Source: Nitrospira defluvii (GTDB lineage: Bacteria; Nitrospirota; Nitrospiria; Nitrospirales; Nitrospiraceae). Taken from it: a DNA stretch of 64,000 nt. The position numbers and the translations under genes were made by a program. The first letter of the stretch is position 1; each line of letters begins with the position of its first letter. Under the pieces are notes generated by a model. It searched no databases and had not been told where the DNA came from. It saw nothing but the letters and a program-made list of their open reading frames with translations. The stretch is taken from the NCBI GenBank assembly GCA_000196815.1, contig FP929003.1, positions 2,627,501 to 2,691,500 on the forward strand, read 5' to 3'. This document shows positions 44,937-53,649 of the stretch, piece after piece.

Positions 44937-45475
44937 AGAGTTCCTTTGTGTCTGGCCAGTGATCGGGTATTGGTGACGAGCACGTGGGGACGAAGCCGGT
45001 CGAACTTCTTCCGGCCGATGCCTTTCACCTGCTGAAGGTCTTCGACTTTTCCGAATGGCCCGCGTGCGGTCCGGTGATCGATCACCCGCTGGGCCAACTT
45101 GGGGCCGATACCGGGCAGAGCCTGTAAATCCGACGCGGTGGCGTGGTTGAGATCGACTTGCCTCGCCGCCTCGCGATGAACCGGACGCAGGCTGCTCGTC
45201 GGCTGCTCCTGTCGCACAGGAGCTTCGAATTCCTGGACTGTTGGAGCGACCGTGACATCGGGCACCTTGGCAACAAGGCTCGCTCCATCGGGAGGAGACA
45301 CCGCCTGCGGGGGCGCAATCGAGACCTGCCGTACGGTCGCCGGAGCCGGAACCTCAGCCGCGGGCCGAACCGGATGCGACGGTATCTGCCTGACCGGTGT
45401 GACGGAACCGATCCAGATCAGAGATCCCAAGGTCACCGCCAACATCGCCACCTTGATGAGAAGTGAGCGCAGCAT
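44933..45475 (-). CDS. Helix-hairpin-helix (ComEA-like) protein
   Basis: 180 residues: an N-terminal membrane helix or signal anchor (about 7-25), a proline/valine-rich spacer (about 30-100), and a C-terminal pair of helix-hairpin-helix motifs ([20 protein letters not shown], then [18 protein letters not shown]) of the ComEA type that bind DNA backbones. It may take part in DNA uptake with the ComEC protein encoded at 53650-56181. Its ATG shares a base with the lpd stop, and its own stop overlaps the tyrS start. Confidence 0.85.
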   Translation of the reverse strand: MLRSLLIKVAMLAVTLGSLIWIGSVTPVRQIPSHPVRPAAEVPAPATVRQVSIAPPQAVSPPDGASLVAKVPDVTVAPTVQEFEAPVRQEQPTSSLRPVHREAARQVDLNHATASDLQALPGIGPKLAQRVIDHRTARGPFGKVEDLQQVKGIGRKKFDRLRPHVLVTNTRSLARHKGTL

Positions 45476-46896
45476 TATGACGAGGGTTTCCGTGCGAGAT
45501 GAATGGCATGGCCATGGACGTCTTCCATGGCCTCCATGAGGCCCTCGGCCAAGGTCGGGTGCGCGTGAATCATCTCCGCCACCCGCGAGACTGTGCCGCC
45601 CAGGTGCATCGCCAGCGCGGCTTCATGAATGAGATCGGTGGCATGAGCGCCGAGAATGTGCACTCCGAGAATCCGGTCACTCCCCGCATCGACAATCACC
45701 TTCAGTAATCCTTGAATATCGCCTGTGGCCTGCGCCTTGCCCAATCCGCCGTAGCGAAAGCGTCCGACCCGCACCGACTGTTGCGGATCTTTCCCGACGG
45801 CCAGGCACCGGTCACGGGCCTGCTGTTCCGTGAGCCCCACCCGCCCGATTTCAGGTAACGTAAAGATGCCCGTCGGGATGACATCGTAGTCGATCGTCCG
45901 GGGGTGGCCCATAAAATTTTCGACGGCTACCTTCCCTTGCGCCGACGCGACATGCGCCAGCATCGCCTTGCCGACCACATCGCCGATCGCATAGACGCCG
46001 GGCACGTTCGTCTCCATCCGGTCGTTGACCACGATTTCGCCGCGCGGACCGACCTGTACTCCGGCTTTCTCCAATCCAATGCCACGCGAGTTGAACCCAC
46101 GACCCACCGACACCAGTACCTGCTCCACATTGAGCGACAGGCCGTCGCGCAGATGGGCGGTGACGACCTCCGGCTGCCTGACGATCTGGTCCACCGTGAC
46201 ACCGGTCCGGATGTCCACGCCACGCTTCTTCAGCTCACGCTCCATCATCTGACTGATCTCTTCATCCTCCAGCGGCAGCAGACGCGGGACGAGTTCCACC
46301 AGCGTCACCTGCGTACCGAGCCCGCTGTAGAGCGAGGCGAATTCACAGCCCTCCACGCCCCCGCCGACAATCAACAGACTTGCGGGAATGCGGCTGAGTT
46401 CCAACGCCTGCTTGCTGGTGATGATTTGAGTCCCGTCAATGGGAAACAGCGGGAGATTCGGCCAGGACGAGCCGGTCGCAAGGATCAGGCCGTCGGCCTC
46501 AACCCGGATTTCGGCGCCATCCGGTTTCGTCACCCGGATCGTACGGGCATCGAGCAACTCACCCGTGCCCTCCAGGTGTTCGATGTTCCACGTTTTGAAC
46601 AACGTGGCGATGCCTTTCACCAGCGTGGAAACGACTTTATTTTTTCTGGCCACCATGACGGCGGGATCGTAGGTGGCAGGCCCGCTCAGCTGGATACCGA
46701 AGTCCTTGGCCTTCTTCGCCTTGTCGCCGAACTCCACGACCGACAACAACGCCTTGCTCGGGATGCAGCCCCAATTCAGGCAGACTCCGCCCAGCGCCTG
46801 GTTTTCGATGACGGTGACACGCGCCCCGAGCTGAGCCGCGCGAATCGCCGCCACGTATCCGCCAGGACCGGCACCAAGAATGGCAAGGTGGTTCAC
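45475..46896 (-). CDS. lpdA: Dihydrolipoyl dehydrogenase
   Basis: 473 residues. FAD-binding start LAILGAGPGGYVAAIRAAQL, redox disulfide in GGVCLNWGCIPSK, NAD-binding LLIVGGGVEGCEFASLYSG, and the C-terminal dimer-interface HAHPTLAEGLMEA with the catalytic His-Glu. It reoxidises dihydrolipoyl groups of 2-oxoacid dehydrogenase or glycine-cleavage complexes. It follows gcvH by seven bases, so the two products probably work together. No gcvT or gcvP is in the window. Confidence 0.96.
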   Translation of the reverse strand: MNHLAILGAGPGGYVAAIRAAQLGARVTVIENQALGGVCLNWGCIPSKALLSVVEFGDKAKKAKDFGIQLSGPATYDPAVMVARKNKVVSTLVKGIATLFKTWNIEHLEGTGELLDARTIRVTKPDGAEIRVEADGLILATGSSWPNLPLFPIDGTQIITSKQALELSRIPASLLIVGGGVEGCEFASLYSGLGTQVTLVELVPRLLPLEDEEISQMMERELKKRGVDIRTGVTVDQIVRQPEVVTAHLRDGLSLNVEQVLVSVGRGFNSRGIGLEKAGVQVGPRGEIVVNDRMETNVPGVYAIGDVVGKAMLAHVASAQGKVAVENFMGHPRTIDYDVIPTGIFTLPEIGRVGLTEQQARDRCLAVGKDPQQSVRVGRFRYGGLGKAQATGDIQGLLKVIVDAGSDRILGVHILGAHATDLIHEAALAMHLGGTVSRVAEMIHAHPTLAEGLMEAMEDVHGHAIHLARKPSS

Positions 46897-46903
46897 GACG
46901 CGC

Positions 46904-47290
46904 CTAATGTTTCTGTTTGCTCAGAAATGTTTCGTACTGGGCGGCCGTCATCAACTGATCCACTTCAGCCGGAGCCGTGAGGTCGATGACCGCCATCCAT
47001 CCCTTGCCGTACGGATCGGAGTTGACGACCTCAGGATGGTCCTTGAGATCGGCATTGATCTTCGCAATGGTTCCGCTGACCGGGGTATAGATCGTGGACG
47101 TGGTTTTGGTCGATTCCACTTCGCCGATCTGTTGGCCGGCGGTGACTTTGGCACCCACCTTCGGAAGGTCGATAAACACAATGTCGCCCAGCGCATCCTG
47201 GGCAAAGTGACTGATGCCGACTGTCGCCTGCGTACCTTCAGCACGGACCCATTCATGTTCCTGGTGGTAACGAAGATTGGACGGTATCAT
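46904..47290 (-). CDS. gcvH: Glycine cleavage system H protein
   Basis: 128 residues. It opens IPSNLRYHQEHEWVRAEG and has the lipoyl-lysine site GEVESTKTTSTIYTPVSG and NSDPYGKGWMAVIDL, all standard for GcvH. The lipoyl arm carries the aminomethyl group between glycine-cleavage enzymes. ATG 47290 follows GAGGA; a longer frame adds unrelated residues. In the absence of gcvT/gcvP nearby it may also act as a lipoyl carrier for other enzymes. Confidence 0.95.
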   Translation of the reverse strand: MIPSNLRYHQEHEWVRAEGTQATVGISHFAQDALGDIVFIDLPKVGAKVTAGQQIGEVESTKTTSTIYTPVSGTIAKINADLKDHPEVVNSDPYGKGWMAVIDLTAPAEVDQLMTAAQYETFLSKQKH

Positions 47291-47494
47291 GACTCTCCTC
47301 TTGGATAGGTCGCTGAAACCCCTCCCCAGCGGCGTTCTCAGCCTGCTACTCTCCTCACCGTACCACAACCGGAGTACGCCTCGGAGACTGGCAGGCCTGC
47401 GGCCTTGCTGGAAATGCGTTTGAGCGACCTAGTTGATAAGACGCTCCATCAAAATTTTAGTGCCGCCGGATCGTAAAAGCTGTGAAAAACTTTG

Positions 47495-49033
47495 TCAAGG
47501 AATCACCACGGGTGCGTCCGGCACGAACACCAGGTGACGAATGTCGGGCGTGCGGAGTTCATCCGCCTGCTGCGCGAGCCCCGTGAACATGCCACCCCCG
47601 TGCTCCGCCGGGGTGCGGAGCAACACCCATCCCTGCGGAAGGGTTTGTGGCTCGCCCTTCTCCGAGTGAACGACATCGCGACTCCATCCCTTGTATGAAC
47701 CGCCAAACGAGCGCACGTCCGACGCCTCACGAGACGGGCCACCCAGCAAGAGGTCGAACCCGCGGCGACGCGCTTCGGCCGCATCTTCCCCGTAGTTCAC
47801 CAGCGCGGACGTCGGATTCGACAAGGCTTCCGGATGAATTTCGATCACCATCCGCAGACGCGGGACAGCCTTCTGCAAGTATTTCTTGAAGCGGGCCAGC
47901 GTATCGAGCTCCTGGCGCGCCTTCCACCCGACCCACCGCCAGAGGGTCTTGTCGGAAACCGGAGCCGGCTCGTTCGGGCGAAGTGCCATGCGATCACGAA
48001 GGGCCTGGGCCACCTCGGACGAGGGCTGATGGACCTGCGTTTCGAACTGCCGCAACACGCCGTCGCTCACCTCATAGGCGAAACTATTCTCGGCGCGGCT
48101 GCGGAACACCAGGCCATCGATGCCGGTCTTCAGCAGATCCGCCAGCAGCTGCGCCATTTGTTGCTGGACGGCGGGAGCCAGAAGATCGAACTGCGTCCAG
48201 GGATGCACCTTGCGTCTCGTCGGGTCGTAGAGCAGCATCCTGGATTCCGGGCGATGATCGGACAGCGGCGCATGGTACAGATCGAGCACGGCATAGACGG
48301 AAATCCCCAACTCATGGGCCTGCGGCACCATGACCCCGTACCAGTCCGTGAGCACGGGCCCACGCGACGTGGCAAACAACGCACCCCCGGGCAGAGTCGG
48401 CAGCGGGCTGCTCGTGGGTGGGCTGGTGGGGATCAGTGGCCTCGTAAAGGATGACTCCAGGCTGGCATCCATCAGGATGGCACTGATGCCCTGCGCGCTC
48501 AGCTGCCTGACCCAGGCCTCAACCTGGGACATCGGCGGCAGATTGCTGAAAGAGACATACAACGCGGTATGACCGGATCTCGCGCCGGCCGGCGAAGCCG
48601 GTTGGTTGCGCAAGGCGTCGATTCGATGCTGGGCGCGTTCGGCGTAGGAGTTTTGCGCGGAGAGGGACGCGCCCTCCGGACCGGTCAACGTCCGGTACTC
48701 TTTGATCGCCGCCGTCACTTCACCCATTTGTTCATAGGCCTGCCCCAAGTCCCAATGGGCCTCCAACGCGCGACGGGATTTCGGATAGGTCGTGAGATAT
48801 CGTTCGTAGAGATGGATCGCGGCGGAATACCGTCCATCGGAAAACGCGGTGGAGGCTTGATACCAGAGGCTGGTCTCCGCCGCGACTGTCGGGGTTTCCG
48901 TCGGCGGCACGACAGCAGGCGTCGAGGTCGGCGGCGACCCGGCACAACCGGCCACAAAGACCATGAGCAGGAGGAGAGAGAAAAGTGGCGACCCGGCCCG
49001 ACGGCCCGGCAAGGACCGTCGAGCATGGATCAC
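47495..49033 (-). CDS. Lipoprotein with TPR-like repeats and glycoside-hydrolase-like domain
   Basis: About 512 residues. A lipoprotein signal ends at FVAGCAGS (Cys30). Residues about 55-130 hold tetratricopeptide-like repeats (SDGRYSAAIHLYERYLTTYP, then WDLGQAYEQMGEVTAAIKEY). The rest resembles the TIM-barrel glycosidase-like C-terminal part of PgaB-type proteins (SQVEAWVRQLSAQGISAIL, AHELGISVYAVLDLYHAP, DLLKTGIDGLVFRS). GTG 49033 is used; TTG 49054 is an alternative. A role in polysaccharide handling at the outer membrane is inferred. Catalytic residues were not identified. Confidence 0.7.
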   Translation of the reverse strand: MIHARRSLPGRRAGSPLFSLLLLMVFVAGCAGSPPTSTPAVVPPTETPTVAAETSLWYQASTAFSDGRYSAAIHLYERYLTTYPKSRRALEAHWDLGQAYEQMGEVTAAIKEYRTLTGPEGASLSAQNSYAERAQHRIDALRNQPASPAGARSGHTALYVSFSNLPPMSQVEAWVRQLSAQGISAILMDASLESSFTRPLIPTSPPTSSPLPTLPGGALFATSRGPVLTDWYGVMVPQAHELGISVYAVLDLYHAPLSDHRPESRMLLYDPTRRKVHPWTQFDLLAPAVQQQMAQLLADLLKTGIDGLVFRSRAENSFAYEVSDGVLRQFETQVHQPSSEVAQALRDRMALRPNEPAPVSDKTLWRWVGWKARQELDTLARFKKYLQKAVPRLRMVIEIHPEALSNPTSALVNYGEDAAEARRRGFDLLLGGPSREASDVRSFGGSYKGWSRDVVHSEKGEPQTLPQGWVLLRTPAEHGGGMFTGLAQQADELRTPDIRHLVFVPDAPVVIP

Positions 49034-49061
49034 ATAAGACTTGGCTGCGCTCAACGTGCGC

Positions 49062-49481
49062 CTACCCGACCAACTCCATTTCGGCGAAGAAATACCCGAT
49101 CTCGAACTTGGCCGTCTCCGGCGCGTCCGAACCGTGCACCGCATTAAATTCAATATTGGCTCCATGGGCCGCACGGATCGTCCCCTGTTCGGCCTTGGCC
49201 GGATCGGTTGCGCCCATCAGCTCGCGATTCTTCTTGATGGCATTGTCGCCCTGGAGCACCAACACCACACAGGGGCCGGACGACATGAACGTACAGAGGC
49301 TGTCGAAGAACGGACGCGCCTTGTGCACGGCATAAAATCCCTGGGCCGTGGCTTTCGACATATGCATCAGCCGCATCGCCACAGGCCGCAATCCCGCTTT
49401 TTCATACCGATTGATAATATCGCCGATCGCGTTCTTTTTCACGGCATCCGGTTTCACAATGGCAAGCGTTCGTTCACTCAT
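49062..49481 (-). CDS. ndk: Nucleoside diphosphate kinase
   Basis: 139 residues. It opens [20 protein letters not shown] and has the phosphohistidine site [16 protein letters not shown]. It balances NTP pools by phosphate transfer through that histidine. ATG 49481 is preceded by GGAG. The length is normal for the family. Confidence 0.97.
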   Translation of the reverse strand: MSERTLAIVKPDAVKKNAIGDIINRYEKAGLRPVAMRLMHMSKATAQGFYAVHKARPFFDSLCTFMSSGPCVVLVLQGDNAIKKNRELMGATDPAKAEQGTIRAAHGANIEFNAVHGSDAPETAKFEIGYFFAEMELVG

Positions 49482-49610
49482 GGATCGTCAGGCTCCTTCA
49501 GCTAAAAAATCGACATTCATTGAGGGGTCAGACACAGTCTCGCGGCATTATAAAGAAGCGGCGGAAGGGCTGGCAAGGTAAAGGACGAGCGGAAATGCCG
49601 GATGGCCATT

Positions 49611-49657
49611 CGCCGCTCCGACGACCCGCTCACGGTTATCGAGGCGGGAGAGCGGCG
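49611..49657. other. Compound inverted repeat between mtnA and ndk
   Basis: CGCCGCTC (49611-49618) pairs with GAGCGGCG (49650-49657), and inside it CCCGC (49625-49629) pairs with GCGGG (49644-49648). It lies just past the mtnA stop on the minus strand, so it may act as its terminator, though no T-run follows. Confidence 0.45.
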
Positions 49658-49668
49658 TAGCCGGCCTC

Positions 49669-50700
49669 TTACGATCGGAAATGCGCCGCCAGTTCTCCCG
49701 GCTTGAACACGCCCCGTTCGGTGATGATGCCGGTAATCAACTCCGCAGGAGTGACGTCAAAGGCAGGGTTGAACACCGCCACGCCGGGCGGAGCCACGGG
49801 ATGGCTGCCGTGAATGGCAGTGACTTCAAGCGGATTGCGCTCTTCGATGGGAATGTCGGCGCCCGATTGGGTTTTGAGGTCGATGGTGGAATAGGGCGCC
49901 GCCACATAGAAGGGAATGTTGTGCGCCCGCGCGAGGACGGCCACCGAATACGTGCCGATCTTATTGGCCACATCCCCGTTGGCGGCGATACGGTCAGCAC
50001 CCACGACACAGAGATGAATCTTCCCCTGGCGCATGAGCGCACCGGCCATGTTGTCCGTGATGAGCGTGACCGGGATTCGATCCTGCATCAACTCCCATGC
50101 CGTGAGCCTCGCACCCTGCAAGACCGGTCTGGTTTCATCGGCTATGACCTGGATCCGTTTCCCCTGCTCCCACGCCGCCCGAATGACACCCAGGGCCGTT
50201 CCATACCCGGCGGTCGCAAGGGCGCCCGCATTGCAGTGCGTCAGGACGGTCTGCCCACTCTGAATTAACGCGGCGCCATGCTGCCCCATGGCCTTGCAGA
50301 GGGCGATATCTTCTTCCAGAATCGTCTGCGATTCTGTGATGAGCTCGGCCTTGATCTCCGCGACCGATTTAGCGCTGAGCGCCACAAGCTTCTGTTTCAT
50401 CCGGCCGATGGCCCAAAACAGATTGACGGCCGTCGGGCGCGATGTCGCGACATGGTCGCAGATCTCTCCCACCTGCGTGGCGAAGTCGCGATACTGGGTG
50501 GACGTCACTGCCTGCGCGCCCAGCGCCACCCCCATGGCGGCCGTGACGCCGATCGCCGGGGCGCCACGGACTTTCAAGTCCCGGATCGCCTGCGCCACTG
50601 CGCGATAGTCCCGACAATCGATGAATTCGACGTGCATCGGAAGGCGGCTTTGATCAAGCAGACGAACCGCTCCATCTTTCCATTCGACGGTGGGCACCAT
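49669..50700 (-). CDS. mtnA: S-methyl-5-thioribose-1-phosphate isomerase
   Basis: 343 residues of the MtnA/eIF2B-like family: [39 protein letters not shown] (active-site Cys), [19 protein letters not shown] and [20 protein letters not shown]. It converts methylthioribose-1-phosphate to methylthioribulose-1-phosphate in methionine salvage. ATG 50700 is preferred over ATG 50706 because GGAGG then lies at a normal eight-base distance. Confidence 0.95.
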   Translation of the reverse strand: MVPTVEWKDGAVRLLDQSRLPMHVEFIDCRDYRAVAQAIRDLKVRGAPAIGVTAAMGVALGAQAVTSTQYRDFATQVGEICDHVATSRPTAVNLFWAIGRMKQKLVALSAKSVAEIKAELITESQTILEEDIALCKAMGQHGAALIQSGQTVLTHCNAGALATAGYGTALGVIRAAWEQGKRIQVIADETRPVLQGARLTAWELMQDRIPVTLITDNMAGALMRQGKIHLCVVGADRIAANGDVANKIGTYSVAVLARAHNIPFYVAAPYSTIDLKTQSGADIPIEERNPLEVTAIHGSHPVAPPGVAVFNPAFDVTPAELITGIITERGVFKPGELAAHFRS

Positions 50701-50813
50701 AGGCATATCCTCCGGTTACGCAAGGGGAAGGAATCTGCCGTCATCTCACGACGGCTCAAAATCGGGCCCATCATGACGATCAGGCAGGCGTGGGTCAAGG
50801 GTATGGGGCAGCG

Positions 50814-51881
50814 TTACCGGAGTTCCTCCTGCAGGATCCGCGATGCCAGCTTCACCTCCTCTTCGGTCAACGACGGATAGAGAGGCAGCGAAAGAGCGAC
50901 TTCGTCGGCCTCGTCGCTGGCAGGAAAATCAGCCAACTCAAGATACCGATGCAACGGCCGAAAGACAGGCTTGCGGCACTGCAGACCTCGATGCGCCATA
51001 CGCGAGAGATAGTCCGTGAATTCGTCCGGCGACTGCAGCCCTTTCTGTAGCCGCACGACATATCGATAGTAGACATGGGCTCGTCCCGATGGAACCGAGG
51101 GCGGAGTAAAGAGTTCGGCCGGCAGGCTGTCGCGATAGATCGCGGCCAACGCCGCCCGCTTCTCAAAAAACTCTCCGAGCTGGTTGAGTTGCGTGACGCC
51201 GATCGCGGCTTGCAGATCCGTCAGCTTGCAATTGAACGCCGCCGCATTGAGGGACGGCGCTTGATCGTACTCCCGAAGAGCCCGTACTCGCTCCAGGAGG
51301 GCCTCATCGTTCGACAGCACCATGCCGCCCTCGCCGGTGCAGAGCAGTTTCGTCGCATAGAATGAACAGACCGTGAGCAGACCGACACTGCCCACCGCGC
51401 GGCCCTGCTCCGTGGCACCGAGGGTCTGCGCGCAATCTTCGATCAGGGGAATCCCGAGGGACTGCAACGCCGTCAGATCGGCCGGTAATCCGAACAGGTG
51501 CGGAACGATCACCGCCCTTGTGCGTGACGTGCGGGCCTTGCGGACTTTGTGTGGATCCAGATTGTAGGTCACCGGGTCGATATCGACGATCCTGGCTTGT
51601 GCGCCGACTCGCTGAACCGCCAGCCAGGGCGCCGAACAGACATAACTGGGCAGGATGACATTGTCGCCATGTCCGACTCCCATGGCCCGCAACGCCAACT
51701 CCAGGGCCACCGTGCCTGAGCTGACAGCCACCCCGCCCTGCACGCCGATATAGGCGGCCATGCCGCGCTCGAATTGCCCGACGACCGGTCCCCCGGCGAT
51801 CAGCCCGGATCGGAGTACCTCGGTCGCCGCACGGATGTCATCTTGTCCCAGGGACGGTTTTGAATGCGGAATCGTCGTCAT
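50814..51881 (-). CDS. DegT/DnrJ/EryC1/StrS-family aminotransferase
   Basis: 355 residues. Features are GGVAVSSGTVALELALRAMG, NVILPSYVCSAPWLAVQRVG, the PLP-ring aspartate in IPLIEDCAQTLGA, the Schiff-base lysine in CSFYATKLLCTGEGG, and C-terminal HVYYRYVVRL. It should transaminate a nucleotide keto-sugar. It is separate from the polysaccharide locus at 1-30 kb but next to the glycosyltransferase at 52064-53245. The exact sugar is unknown. Confidence 0.9.
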   Translation of the reverse strand: MTTIPHSKPSLGQDDIRAATEVLRSGLIAGGPVVGQFERGMAAYIGVQGGVAVSSGTVALELALRAMGVGHGDNVILPSYVCSAPWLAVQRVGAQARIVDIDPVTYNLDPHKVRKARTSRTRAVIVPHLFGLPADLTALQSLGIPLIEDCAQTLGATEQGRAVGSVGLLTVCSFYATKLLCTGEGGMVLSNDEALLERVRALREYDQAPSLNAAAFNCKLTDLQAAIGVTQLNQLGEFFEKRAALAAIYRDSLPAELFTPPSVPSGRAHVYYRYVVRLQKGLQSPDEFTDYLSRMAHRGLQCRKPVFRPLHRYLELADFPASDEADEVALSLPLYPSLTEEEVKLASRILQEELR

Positions 51882-52063
51882 GGCGTCAGGAGCCGCTTGT
51901 CATGCCGGGGCGCAGGAAGCAGCCCGAAATCGTGCCGGCGGGAAATTTTACGTGGAGGGGCCGGCACAACACAACAGATTCCTCCAGTGCCGCGCCGAAC
52001 GATACGTGCAGCGAGACCGTTGAAATGTCACCTGCGTGATTCGCAGCAGGCCGGTAGCAGCAC

Positions 52064-53245
52064 TCAACAGGCCACGGCCTTGGGACTCAGAAGATTCTGG
52101 TAGAGCGGCTCCAACGGCCAAAGGCAACGACTCCAGTCGTACCAGATCTCGGCCATGTGGCGCGCGGCATGGCCGAACCGCTCGCGATCGGGTTGGCTCA
52201 TGAGCAACGTGTGGATCGATTCAATCATGTCGACCGGCTGATCGGCCACCAACAAATCTCTCCCCGGTTGTACCTTCATCCCCTCGATCCCGACTGACGT
52301 GGTGATGATGGGAAGTCCTGCCGCCATGGCCTCCAGTAGTCTTGTGCGCGTCACCGCTCCGGTAAACAGAGGCGCGACATACATTGTCGCCGCGCGCAGA
52401 TGCAGTCGCATGTCGGGAACCGCTCCGGTCACCTCGATGCCGGAGCCTGCCAAGCGGCGTACGCGGGGATCCGGGTTCCTCCCGACCAATCGCAGTTCGG
52501 CCTGGGGAAAATCCCGTCGAATAGCAGGAAACACTTCCGTGGCCAGAAAGAGCGCGGCTTCGACATTCGGTTCCGCCCCCATATCACCTGTGAACAGCAA
52601 CAGGGGCGACGTGGCGGCATGATCAGGCTTGGGCAGGATCATCCGGCAATCGACGCCGTTGGGAACCACCAGCACCCGCTGGCCCGGGTGGACACGTTCG
52701 CAACGAATTCGATCCTCGTCCGACACGACCGTCACACAATGTGTCATGGGCCAGCGGAACCGGTCGAAGATCCCCACCTTGATGAGCCGGACCAGTTGTC
52801 TCGACCGACCGGTAGCTCCGCCTCGGCTCCTGAGTATCCGCAACGGACTCGTGGAGCTATAGGACCAGACATCCAGCACCACCGGCACCGGCATCTGAGG
52901 CGGGAGATAGGGAATCATCGCGGGTTTTTCTAACTGCACGGCCCCATATTGGCCGCTCGCCAGGCGTTCATGAACGACCGCAGCCAACCCTCGATCTTTG
53001 ACATAGGGACTCACCTGGCCGATTCGATCGAGGAAACCGGGCCCTTGCGGTGGAACAAACATCATCTCCGCGCAGACATCCTTCAACAGTCGTTGCGCAT
53101 CCTCCGCCCCGTCGAGCGCCGGAGCGATCAGATCCACCTGAAAGCGACTCCCCAGGAACCGCAACAGATGCAACATGCGCAAGGCTCCCCCACCCTGCCG
53201 GTCGGACGGCGGCGCCGGAGCCAGAAACAAGAGACGCTTCGTCAT
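52064..53245 (-). CDS. GT4-type glycosyltransferase
   Basis: 393 residues resembling sugar transferases that start with KRLLFLAPAPPSDRQGGGAL and carry a DVWSYSS region in place of the usual acceptor loop. The C-terminal half has LLFTGDMGAEPNVEAALFLA, ELRLVGRNPDPRVRRLAGSG and TRTRLLEAMAAGLPIITTS. It is similar in outline to the TIGR03087-type enzymes of exosortase/polysaccharide loci, though that link is by impression only. ATG 53245 follows GGAAG. Confidence 0.82.
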   Translation of the reverse strand: MTKRLLFLAPAPPSDRQGGGALRMLHLLRFLGSRFQVDLIAPALDGAEDAQRLLKDVCAEMMFVPPQGPGFLDRIGQVSPYVKDRGLAAVVHERLASGQYGAVQLEKPAMIPYLPPQMPVPVVLDVWSYSSTSPLRILRSRGGATGRSRQLVRLIKVGIFDRFRWPMTHCVTVVSDEDRIRCERVHPGQRVLVVPNGVDCRMILPKPDHAATSPLLLFTGDMGAEPNVEAALFLATEVFPAIRRDFPQAELRLVGRNPDPRVRRLAGSGIEVTGAVPDMRLHLRAATMYVAPLFTGAVTRTRLLEAMAAGLPIITTSVGIEGMKVQPGRDLLVADQPVDMIESIHTLLMSQPDRERFGHAARHMAEIWYDWSRCLWPLEPLYQNLLSPKAVAC

Positions 53246-53649
53246 GGTCTTCCCGCTTTTTCTTTCCCACTCATCGGGATCAATCCCCCAACCTGATTGT
53301 ACCGCCCGCCGGGAACTGCGCGGAGAATGCTCCGAGCCCTGTAGTCCGATTGCCTCGGTGCATCACACGAGCCTTCACTTTGGCACGCACCGGAAGAACC
53401 GGACAAACGCCTTTCGGTCTGCTGGGCAGAGCTGCCGGACCGTGCAGAATGCCTGCATGTGCTATGCCTTGCAGGGGCTCCACCGCTCTCACGCAATATT
53501 GACGACTTATGCGGAGGCTATTTCTGACTTGTCGGCAAAATTGACAGTCCGCTGCCACCCGATTCGGCTAAACCTGCACAGGAAGGTCCGGGTTGATTGA
53601 TGCAACGATCTTCAGGCACGGGGTGGAGCTGAGGAGAGGCTCGCGGGTG
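53246..53649. other. Intergenic region between comEC and glycosyltransferase
   Basis: 404 bases. Open frames here are short or out-of-frame extensions of comEC and look non-coding. A TGGCACG on the plus strand (near 53381) lacks a matching -12 half. No promoter could be fixed with confidence. Confidence 0.4.

Noticed and set aside
53381-53400. TGGCACG half of a sigma-54 site on the plus strand
   Set aside because: The -12 half is absent (GGAAG where TTGCW is expected) and no plus-strand gene follows.
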